A DNA stretch of 64,000 nt, taken from the NCBI RefSeq assembly GCF_009755265.1, contig NZ_WPOO01000003.1, forward strand, positions 62,001 to 126,000, written 5' to 3'. The notes beneath the pieces are model-generated. The model searched no databases, had not been told where the DNA came from, and saw only the letters and a list, made by a program, of their open reading frames with translations. Each line of letters starts with the position of its first letter. Within the stretch, counting starts at the first letter, position 1. The DNA comes from Adlercreutzia rubneri (GTDB taxonomy: Bacteria; Actinomycetota; Coriobacteriia; Coriobacteriales; Eggerthellaceae). Below, piece by piece: positions 55,684 through 63,203 of this stretch. Made by a program: the position numbers and the translations under genes.

Positions 55684-55713
55684 ATTATCTGGATACAGAG
55701 TGTTCAGATTCAA
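55684..55713 (-). promoter_or_regulatory. TetR-gene promoter overlapped by a 23-bp palindrome
   Basis: On the minus strand TTGAAT (-35) and GATAAT (-10) are 18 bases apart. ATCTGGATAC-AGA-GTGTTCAGAT (55687-55709) spans the spacer, its arms matching at eight of ten positions. Placement suggests autorepression and control of the divergent gene at 55849. The rest of the 55529-55848 gap has no other clear signal. Confidence 0.55.
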
Positions 55714-55848
55714 ATCCAATGGTGAGTTTTTAGTCATCTAATGCGACTGCCTAACGATAGGGTTAAGCTACGGTATTTCACAATGGCCCGTGTATCGCCG
55801 TGAAGTACAATGATCCAGATGGATTTCTCTCTCGTCGAAGGAGCCTTT

Positions 55849-56952
55849 GTGGCCAAACGCATAATTACGATTCTGCTCGCGTTGCTCGGCGCGCTTCTGG
55901 CTGCGGCCCTCGCCTACGTCGCCTACGTCATGATCACCTACGAGCGACTCCCCGACAATCTGGCGCTCGCCGTGGACGCTCCTTTGGCCGCCGACGAGGC
56001 TGCGCCGGTCGTTTCCGCTGATGAGGAGTTCACCGTGGTGACGGCCAACCTCGGCTTCGGCGCCTACAACCGCGACTTCGACTTCTTCATGGACGGCGGA
56101 GGCGGATCGGTGGCCGAAAGCCCCGAGGTGGTGCGCGAGGACATTCTCGGCTCGGCCGAGGCCCTGCGCGCACTCTCGCCGGATTTCGTCCTCTTCCAAG
56201 AAGTGGATATAGACGGCACCCGCAGCCACCACATCGACGAGTACGAGCTTCTGCGCACCCAGTTTCCGAGCGACTGGTCGGTGTTCTGCCAGAACTACGA
56301 CTCGGCCTTCCTCGCCTGGCCCCTCTACGCACCTCACGGCGCCAACCGCGCGGGTCTGGCCACGTTCTCGCGCCTGCCCGTGAGCGACCCGGTGCGCAAG
56401 AGCCTCCCCATTTCAGACAGTTTTAGCAAGTTCCTCGACCTGGATCGCTGCTACTCCATCGTGCGGGTGCCGGCAGGCGACGCGGAGCTGGTGCTCTTCA
56501 ACGTGCATCTGTCCGCCTACGGAGCCGATGCCTCTATCATGGCGGCCCAGCGCGAGAAGCTCTACGAGGACATGACGGCCGAGCGGGCGGCGGGCAACTA
56601 CGTCATCGCCGGCGGCGACTACAACCACGACATGATCGGCGTCTCCGGCGAGGTGTACGGCAATGCAACCCAGGTTGTGGAAAGCTGGGCGAAGCCCTAC
56701 GACTTCGCTGGCGTGCCAGAGGGCTTCACGGTGGCCGCCAAGGCGAAGCTCGATGAGACGGGCACCGCCGCCTTCCCCGACGCCGCCACCTGCCGCGACG
56801 CCGGGCGCCCCTACGACGGCACCAACGACCGCTGGGTCATGGACACGTTCATCTACTCCGACAACGTGGAATGCCTCGACTGCTCCACCGTGGATCTGGA
56901 CTTCGCCTACTCCGACCACAACCCCGTCGCCATGACCTTCAAGCTGCGATAG
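55849..56952 (+). CDS. membrane-anchored endonuclease/exonuclease/phosphatase-family protein
   Basis: 367 residues from a GTG at 55849 behind GAAGGAG; an ATG at 55810 in frame is the alternative. One N-terminal helix (about residues 3-28) anchors or exports the domain. EEP-superfamily metal and catalytic residues: VVTANLGFG, LFQEVD, FNVHLSAYG, AGGDYNHD, and SDHNPV at the end. Substrates of the family range from nucleic acids to inositol phosphates and sphingolipids; none is indicated here. Divergent from the TetR gene. Confidence 0.88.
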   Translation: MAKRIITILLALLGALLAAALAYVAYVMITYERLPDNLALAVDAPLAADEAAPVVSADEEFTVVTANLGFGAYNRDFDFFMDGGGGSVAESPEVVREDILGSAEALRALSPDFVLFQEVDIDGTRSHHIDEYELLRTQFPSDWSVFCQNYDSAFLAWPLYAPHGANRAGLATFSRLPVSDPVRKSLPISDSFSKFLDLDRCYSIVRVPAGDAELVLFNVHLSAYGADASIMAAQREKLYEDMTAERAAGNYVIAGGDYNHDMIGVSGEVYGNATQVVESWAKPYDFAGVPEGFTVAAKAKLDETGTAAFPDAATCRDAGRPYDGTNDRWVMDTFIYSDNVECLDCSTVDLDFAYSDHNPVAMTFKLR

Positions 56953-57000
56953 CCTTCGCGTCATTCGCGTTACAATGAGGAGGATTGGAAAGGGAGGGCC

Positions 57001-58620
57001 GTGAAGGAACGCTTCGCGATATGGCTGGCGCCGCAGAACGGCGAGCGCCGAGAGGTCGCGCCGCTGCGGCAGTTGGGGTGGGCGTTTCTGCTCGCCTGGG
57101 TGTTCTGCGTGTTCTACACCAACGCCGCCGGCGTGCTGAGCGGGGATGCGATCCCGGATGCGGGCGAAGCTGCAGCTGGCGCGTCCTCCGGAGCCTCCTC
57201 GATGGGCGCCGCGCTCTTCTACGCCGTGCTCCCCTTGGCCGCATCCGTGGCGACGCTGGCGGCCATCGTGCTCGCCGAGCCGCGCATCGGCTCGCCCACA
57301 AGCCATCGCCCCCTCTTCGTCGTCGCCCCCGCCCTTACGGCCGCGAGCACTCCTTTCATGTTCGTCTCCGTCGCCGATCCGGGGCTTAACGCTGCGCTCT
57401 TCGGCATCGGCGCCGTGGCCACGGGCATCGGAAGCGCACTTCTGTGGGCGATGTGGGGCGAGTACTACGCCGTCATCCCCCGAGATCGAGCGGAATGGCT
57501 CGCGCCGGTTTCCGCGGTATCCGCCGCCGTCATCGTGCTTCTGGTATCCGCCATGGACGGTTGGGTGCCCGTTGCCGTCGCCGCGGCGCTGCCGCTTTTG
57601 TCCGGCCTCTGTTTCCATCTCGCGTGGACGCCAGAAGCCGCCCGCACCGAAGAGGCGCTCGCAACCGCCCATCGCTTCGCAACCGAGCAGCGCTCCCCCT
57701 TGGCGGGGCTCGGGCGCACGGGGTTCGGCATCCTCGTCGTGTTCTCCATCGTGAGCATCGCGGGCATGATGAGCGCCGAGCGGGTGGAGGGCATCCCCCT
57801 TCAAGCCATCCTGCTGTTCAGCGCGCTCATGATGGCCGTGGTGGCGGCCATGGCCATTTCGGGACCGCGCCGCATATCCCTGTTCTTCCTCTACCGCTGG
57901 ATGTGCCCCACCCTGGTCATCGGATTTGCGGCCGTCATCCTGCTCGGGCAGGCCGGCGCCCTTGTTGCCGTGGCCGCATCGCTCGGAGGCCGTTTCACCT
58001 TCTGCCTGATCGCCCAGATCTACTTCGCCAACTACGCCGCCGCCGGCCGCGCGACCCCCGCCCAGGCCTCAAGCTTGGGATGGCTGTTCGTGCATGCGGG
58101 CGACCTTCTCGGCCTCGTTTTGTGGATCGTTCTCGAACCGCTGATGTTGGCGCAGCCGACGGGGCTCACCGCGGTGAGCGTGGGGTGCATCGTCGTTCTC
58201 GTGACGGTCACTATGGCCGTTATGGGCGAGACCTCCACATTCCTGCGCATCCCCGAGACCGCAAAGGATCAGCCCCACGCGCATGGGAAGGGCCTCGTGA
58301 CCGAATCGCCGGATGCCCACGATGCCATGGACCAGCCCGGTGAGCCTCAGCCGGATGCACCGGCGCCCACTACCGCACCAACCGCCGACGCATCTGGCGA
58401 GGTGCACGGCGCGGCGCGCATCGACGAGCTCGCCCGCGTCGGCGGCCTCACGCCGCGCGAGACCGAGGTGCTCGCGTTGCTCGCCCAGGGCCGTTCCATC
58501 CCCTACATCCGCGACGAGCTCATCATCAGCCGCGAGACGGCGGCCACCCACGCCAAGCATATCTACGCAAAACTGGGCGTCCACTCCCGCCAAGAGCTCA
58601 TCGACCTCGTGCGACAGTGA
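57001..58620 (+). CDS. LuxR-family regulator with multi-pass membrane sensor domain
   Basis: 539 residues from a GTG directly behind GGAGGG. About twelve hydrophobic helices (residues 25-415), a Pro/Asp/Ala-rich linker, then a LuxR HTH (LTPRETEVLALLAQGRSIPY, ELIISRETAATHAKHIYAKL). Same architecture as the protein at 19633. It is convergent with the FAD reductase at 58720, repeating the pairing seen at 17896-21072, so that gene is its likely target. Confidence 0.88.
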   Translation: MKERFAIWLAPQNGERREVAPLRQLGWAFLLAWVFCVFYTNAAGVLSGDAIPDAGEAAAGASSGASSMGAALFYAVLPLAASVATLAAIVLAEPRIGSPTSHRPLFVVAPALTAASTPFMFVSVADPGLNAALFGIGAVATGIGSALLWAMWGEYYAVIPRDRAEWLAPVSAVSAAVIVLLVSAMDGWVPVAVAAALPLLSGLCFHLAWTPEAARTEEALATAHRFATEQRSPLAGLGRTGFGILVVFSIVSIAGMMSAERVEGIPLQAILLFSALMMAVVAAMAISGPRRISLFFLYRWMCPTLVIGFAAVILLGQAGALVAVAASLGGRFTFCLIAQIYFANYAAAGRATPAQASSLGWLFVHAGDLLGLVLWIVLEPLMLAQPTGLTAVSVGCIVVLVTVTMAVMGETSTFLRIPETAKDQPHAHGKGLVTESPDAHDAMDQPGEPQPDAPAPTTAPTADASGEVHGAARIDELARVGGLTPRETEVLALLAQGRSIPYIRDELIISRETAATHAKHIYAKLGVHSRQELIDLVRQ

Positions 58621-58634
58621 TTTTGGCCAAAACG

Positions 58635-58663
58635 CAAAAATGGGCTCCCTCGAAGGGGAGCCC
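58635..58663 (-). terminator. terminator for the FAD reductase transcript
   Basis: GGGCTCCC (58642-58649) pairs with GGGAGCCC (58656-58663); on the minus strand the stem is followed by ATTTTTG. On the plus strand it closely follows the LuxR stop but has A's after it. Confidence 0.7.
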
Positions 58664-58719
58664 TGAAAAACGCCTGCTGAAGGGAGGGTTGGCAGGCTCG
58701 GGAAAAGCGAGCGGTCGCC

Positions 58720-60436
58720 CTATTCCACGCCCAAGGCGTGCTTGGCGGCGATGCGGGCGAAGGTGGCCGTGCGGCCGGCGTTGATGCCCGTGAAGTTGCT
58801 CGGGTAGTTGTGCGGATAGAAGCCGCCCTGGTCGTTGCCGCAGACGTACAGGCCCTCGATGGGCGTGCCGTCGTTCTTGAGCGGCTGGGAGTTCACGTCC
58901 GTGATGACGCCGTGAATGGTCACCAGAAGCTCGCCGCCGATGCGCGCCGCAAAGAAGGGCGCGGTCTCCACGTCGGAGAGGCGATAGGCCGGCTTGCCGA
59001 AGTCGGTGTCCTCGCCTGCGGCCACCAGGCCGTTGTAGCGCTCCACCGTGGCCAGGAACGTGGCCTTCTGGTCGGCGTCGAACTCCATCATGTCGGCGAG
59101 CGCCTCTAAGGTGTCGGCCTTCTTCAGCGTGCCGGCCTCCAGGCGCGGATTCAGCCAGAACTCGTCCAGGTGCTCCTTGGACATGGCCTCGCAGTCGTAC
59201 ACATCAGCGTTGAAGGCGGTGCCGGAGGGCGCCGGGTACAAGCGAGAGCAGCCGCAGGTGTCGAACTGGGCGATGTCGTCCCAGTAGTTGCCGTCCCAGA
59301 CGATCCAGCTGTAGTGCTTCGGCTGGTTCGCGCCGGCGGCGTAGCTCATGGGATAGCACTGATCCTCGTTCATGAAGCGCTCGCCGTTCACGTTCACGTG
59401 CAGGAAGGGCTGGCTGCCGGGCAGGAAGATGTCGCCGCCCATGCGGTCCTCGTTGAACTCGAAGCCGTCGGGCAGAATGGCGCGGTTCCAGATCATGCAG
59501 GCGCCGCCGGCCTCAAGCTCGGCGCCGGCCCACAGCGCCATGCGGATGCCGTCGCCGGTCTCGGTCACCGAATCGCGCAGGGCGCACCAGGCCGAGTTGC
59601 CGGGAGCCAGATCGGCCAGCATCTCGTTGTTGGCGCCGTAGCCGCCGGTGCAGATGATGACGCCCTTGGCGGCGTTCACCTGGACAAAGCCCTCCTTGCC
59701 CTCGGCCACCACGCCGGTCACGCGGCCGGCCTCGTCGATGAGGAGCTGCTGTGCGGGCGTTTCGAAGCGGATCTCGCCGCCGAGATCGGTGGTGAACACA
59801 TCGGCCATGACTTCGAGGTGCGTGTAGGAAGTGTAGTTCGGGCCGTCCGGATTGTACTCATCGAGGCAGGGGTTGTAGCACATGGCCGGATAGTAGGCAT
59901 GCGGGTCGTCGGGGCAGTGCCACTCGAAGGGGAAGAGCATGCCCTTGGGGCCCAGCGTGTCGGCCATCCACTCGATCATCTCACCGGACTTCTCGGCCCA
60001 GGTCTTGTACATGAGCATGTTCGCGTCGCCGGCCTGGGTCTGGTTGGCGTGGTTCAAAAGCGTCGGCACGTCTTCCTGATGGTCGGGGGCCAGTTTGGAA
60101 TTCAGAGCGCCGATGGCCTCGCGGGCGGCGGCGATGGCGCCGGCCTTCTCCAGCACGACCACCTTCGCGCCGTTCTGGGCGGCGGTGGTGGCGGCCACAA
60201 GGCCCCCGTTGCCCGCGCCCACAACCACGATGTCGGCGTCAACGGTTTCCACGAATTCCGTGGGCATCTCCGGCTTGTCGCGCCAGCTTGTCGCGGCCGC
60301 AGCACCGGTGTCGGCGGTCTTCGTGCCGCCCTCGGCCGCGGGGGGTCGGCGCGCAGCCCGCAAGGCCCATGGCGGCCAGGGCACCGGCCGCGGCGGCACC
60401 GGTCAGAAATCCACGACGGGAAAGATTGGTTTCCAT
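58720..60436 (-). CDS. Tat-exported FAD-dependent reductase, frameshifted after the signal peptide
   Basis: The ATG at 60436 (AGGAGG upstream) encodes a twin-arginine lipoprotein-like signal, METNLSRRGFLTGAAAAG then LAGCAP. The frame then fails: the mature FAD-binding-2 domain (VVVGAGNGGLVAATTAA, GVIICTGGYGANNEM, GLYVCGNDQGGFYPHNYPSN) is in another frame, open from 60399 to 58720. The shift falls at a G6 run (60340-60345); five G's would restore a continuous protein of about 571 residues reading GCAPTPAAEGG. It is thus a recent mutation, a phase-variable tract or a sequence error. If real, only an unexported or no enzyme is made. The convergent LuxR gene matches the intact pair at 17896. Confidence 0.82.
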
Positions 60437-60462
60437 TGCATCCTCCTAAAGACGGTTCGCGC

Positions 60463-60516
60463 CCGGCCCTCCCTTACGTGAACCGGTACGCATCCGGCCC
60501 TCCCATAAGCGAACCG
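60463..60516. promoter_or_regulatory. two direct repeats upstream of the frameshifted reductase
   Basis: CGGCCCTCCCTTACGTGAAC plus CG (60463-60485) and CGGCCCTCCCATAAGCGAAC plus CG (60494-60516) match at most positions, 31 bp apart, in the 5' region of the gene. Could be operator sites or a segmental duplication. Farther upstream, 60568-60650 has short CGGGTATTCACCC and ACCCGAGAATGGGT palindromes. Confidence 0.4.
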
Positions 60517-60728
60517 AACGGGACGTATCTTAAACAGGATGCAGCAGGCCGCACATCGCCCGCATTCGGGTATTCACCCACTGACTACCTGGGAAAATGC
60601 GAAATATACCCGAGAATGGGTGAGAAGGTTTCGACTCGAAACGCACGACGGGCGAAGGGGTTGCGCTTCCTGCGCCGCCCCTTCGCCCGTTGCTACGCGA
60701 CCCTCGTCGCGCAATGGCAATGCGATGG

Positions 60729-61283
60729 TTATTTCAGCAGCATCCCCGAAGCCACTTCATCGGCAACCTTGTCGCCTTCAAGCGAACGCAAAATTTGGAT
60801 GCCGAAGGACAGCGCCGTGCCGGGGCCCGTGGCAGTGATAAGGTTTCCATCGACGAAGACGTCCTTGCCCGCCTGGTAGATGTCGGCCGGCCAGCCTTCC
60901 TCGCAGCCCGGGTAGCACACGGCCTTGCGCCCGGTGAGCAGCCCCGCGTTGGCGAGCACCATGGGCCCGGCGCAGATGGCGGCCACGTACTCGCCGGCTT
61001 CCATGCGGCGCGTGAGCTCGGCCACGACACGTTGGCTCTTGCCCAGGTTGTCAACGCCCACCGAGCCGCCGGGCACGATGGCAATATCGAACTGCGTCAG
61101 ATCGAGGGTGGAAAGCGGCGCATCGGCCTGAAGCGTCACCGCTTGGGCCGCCCGCACGGTCAGATCGTCGGACACGGCAGCGAGCACCACGTCCACCCCG
61201 CCGCGCCGAAGCGCGTCCACCGGGGCCACCACCTCCACGGGCTCGCACCCGTTCGCCACAAACACCACTGCCGATTTCGCCAT
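60729..61283 (-). CDS. DJ-1/PfpI-family protein
   Basis: 184 residues from the ATG at 61283 (AAAGGAC). A complete DJ-1 fold: VFVANGCEPVEVVAPVDALR, IVPGG, nucleophile Cys in AAICAGPMVLANAGLL, and ATGPGTALSFGIQIL. Members are deglycases, chaperones or oxidative-stress sensors. Monocistronic by position. Confidence 0.93.
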   Translation of the reverse strand: MAKSAVVFVANGCEPVEVVAPVDALRRGGVDVVLAAVSDDLTVRAAQAVTLQADAPLSTLDLTQFDIAIVPGGSVGVDNLGKSQRVVAELTRRMEAGEYVAAICAGPMVLANAGLLTGRKAVCYPGCEEGWPADIYQAGKDVFVDGNLITATGPGTALSFGIQILRSLEGDKVADEVASGMLLK

Positions 61284-61410
61284 AATTTGTCCTTTCAAGA
61301 GAGCCTTCCAGCACCCCGCAATGAGCGCCTCTGTCCAGCGCCCCATTGTAGTTCAACCCGCAAGCCCTCGACAACATCGAGACCTACCTTACCGCAAAAG
61401 GGTATTCGCT

Positions 61411-61506
61411 ATGCTAGCTTTGAAAGACGATCTCACCCTCTACCACGGCAGTTACGCTTCCATCGAATGCCTTACGTTCGAGGGGAGCGAGCCCTATGGG
61501 ATTTGA
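61411..61506 (+). pseudogene. remnant of a DUF3990-like protein
   Basis: A 31-residue frame (MLALKDDLTLYHGSYASIEC, then LTFEGSEPYGI). LYHGS near the start is the opening motif of DUF3990 proteins, which are normally about 150 residues and related to ADP-ribosyltransferase-like toxins. The frame ends at a TGA that overlaps the next start codon, so the body of the protein is missing. Assignment rests on one short motif. Confidence 0.45.
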
Positions 61507-61732
61507 CGAAGAGGCCGTGACCGACGAGCAGCGCGAAGCGTGCGCCGTTGTGGTGATGCGAACCATGCTGGAAGACTGGTGCGACGACACCGGCGTTCCC
61601 TTCGATGATGCACTGGACGCCTTCGCCTCATCGCGCACCTATGAGCTGCTCTTCGACTTCTCCTCCCGCCAATGGGCAGAAGGCCCCGACAACCTTCGCT
61701 TCGTGTGGGAGCAGGAGCGGAGGAACGGCTAG
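61496..61732 (+). CDS. small acidic protein, DUF3990/DUF3791-locus partner
   Basis: 78 residues from an ATG behind GAGGGGAGCG, overlapping the preceding remnant by 11 bases. Acidic, with FDDALDAFASSRTYELLFDF and WAEGPDNLRFVWEQE in its second half. I recognise this as a type often encoded beside DUF3990/DUF3791 genes in Coriobacteriia, possibly an antitoxin component, but the resemblance is unverified. Confidence 0.55.
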   Translation: MGFDEEAVTDEQREACAVVVMRTMLEDWCDDTGVPFDDALDAFASSRTYELLFDFSSRQWAEGPDNLRFVWEQERRNG

Positions 61733-61801
61733 CTGATCTGCTCGGCCTCGCCCGGGGCCTCTCTCGCCGAGACGGATGGAGCACCATGGCAATATCTCCC
61801 A

Positions 61802-61856
61802 TTACGTCCTGATTTGTGTGGGTTTTGACACTTTTACGTCCTTGTTTTTGTATACT
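61802..61856 (+). promoter_or_regulatory. promoter region of the DUF4143 ATPase with a direct repeat
   Basis: TTGACA at 61825-61830 with TTGTAT 17 bases later (or TATACT after 20). Near-copies TTACGTCCTGATTTGTG (61802) and TTACGTCCTTGTTTTTG (61834) flank the -35, 32 bp apart, suggesting an operator. Confidence 0.45.
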
Positions 61857-61886
61857 TGTAACGTGCACTGAGCAAGGAGGCTGCCA

Positions 61887-63188
61887 ATGGAACGTTTTCT
61901 CATGCGTGATCTCGAAGCATGGCGCGAGAATCCTTGCAGGAAGCCCCTTATCATCAACGGGGCTCGCCAGGTGGGAAAGACGTGGCTCATCAAAGAATTC
62001 GGAAGGCGCCATTACAAGAGCGTCGCTTATGTGAATATGGACAACAACTCAGCCATGCGCGAGCTGTTCGACACCGGGTACGACATCGACGTTCTCATCG
62101 CCGGCCTCCAGCTGCAAACCGGCGTCACCATCGAGCCCGACTCGACCCTCATCGTGTTCGACAAAGTCCAGGAAAACCCCAAGGCGCTCACGGCCCTCAA
62201 GTACTTCGATGAGGATCCGCGTGGTTTCTCGGTCGTAGCCGCTGGCTCTTTGCTGGGAATCCTTCTCCAAAGCGGGACGGGCTTTCCCGTGGGGAAGGTG
62301 GAAGCACTCGACCTCTACCCCCTTTCCTTCGAAGAGTTCGCCTTAGCGGCCGAAGGAGAGCAGTTCCTGGCCTCATTGCAGAACCCGAACCCGGCGCTCA
62401 TCCAGGCCTTCAAATCACGGGCGATCGCCCTTTTGAAAACCTACTATTTCGTCGGGGGGATGCCCGAGGCAGTCAGCGCGTTTCTCGACAGCAGGAGCTA
62501 CGATGACGCACGGGCCGTTCAGAAGCGGATCCTCGCCGACTACGAGCGCGACTTCTCCAAGCACATCGCCCCCCGCGAGGCCGAACGGGTCTTCGCCGTG
62601 TGGGACTCCGTCGTCGCTCACCTATCCCAAGAGAACAAGAAGTTCATCTTCGGCCGCCTCGCGAAGGGCGCCCGGGCGAAGGAGTTCGAGAGCGCCCTCA
62701 CGTGGCTGAGGCAAGCCGGCCTTATCTACCAGGTGCCGCGCGTATCCAAACCAGGCATCCCCCTCAAGGCCTATCGAGATCCGAGCGCTTTTAAGGTGTT
62801 CCTGCTAGACGTGGGCCTGCTCGGCGCTATGAGTGAACTGGACAGCAAGAGTATCATCGAAGGCAACACCCTTTTCGAGGAATTCAAAGGGGCGCTCACC
62901 GAGCAGTACGCGTGCCAAGAGCTTATAGCAAGCTGTGGGCTTGTCCCCTATTACTGGTCCGCCGAGAACTCCCGGGGAGAAGTGGACTTCCTCGTGCAGT
63001 CGGCCGGTGCCGTCTACGCCATCGAGGTGAAAGCCGAGGAGAACCTGCGCGCCAAGAGCCTGCGCAGCTTCAAGGAGAAGTACCCGGAAATTCAGGCCCG
63101 GCGCTTCTCGCTTTCCGACTACCGCGAGCAAGACTGGCTCACCAACGTCCCTCTCTACCTGATGGGGAACACGGGGCTTTGGCTGTAG
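61887..63188 (+). CDS. AAA-type ATPase with DUF4143 nuclease-like domain
   Basis: 433 residues from an ATG behind AAGGAGG. Walker A NGARQVGKT (24-32). The Walker B segment reads LIVFDKVQENP where the family has FDE-IQ: the catalytic Glu is K93. A sensor region VVAAGSLLGI and the DUF4143 domain follow (EVDFLVQS, AIEVKAEENL, a PD-(D/E)xK-like end). Such single-gene ATPases are frequent and mobile among gut bacteria; role unknown, perhaps in defence or DNA processing. Confidence 0.9.
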   Translation: MERFLMRDLEAWRENPCRKPLIINGARQVGKTWLIKEFGRRHYKSVAYVNMDNNSAMRELFDTGYDIDVLIAGLQLQTGVTIEPDSTLIVFDKVQENPKALTALKYFDEDPRGFSVVAAGSLLGILLQSGTGFPVGKVEALDLYPLSFEEFALAAEGEQFLASLQNPNPALIQAFKSRAIALLKTYYFVGGMPEAVSAFLDSRSYDDARAVQKRILADYERDFSKHIAPREAERVFAVWDSVVAHLSQENKKFIFGRLAKGARAKEFESALTWLRQAGLIYQVPRVSKPGIPLKAYRDPSAFKVFLLDVGLLGAMSELDSKSIIEGNTLFEEFKGALTEQYACQELIASCGLVPYYWSAENSRGEVDFLVQSAGAVYAIEVKAEENLRAKSLRSFKEKYPEIQARRFSLSDYREQDWLTNVPLYLMGNTGLWL

Positions 63189-63203
63189 CGACGAGGCTGC
63201 TCT

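Noticed and set aside
56413..57804. 463-codon minus-strand ORF across the EEP and LuxR genes
   Set aside because: Covers two real plus-strand genes, low-complexity His/Gly/Arg composition, no start signal.
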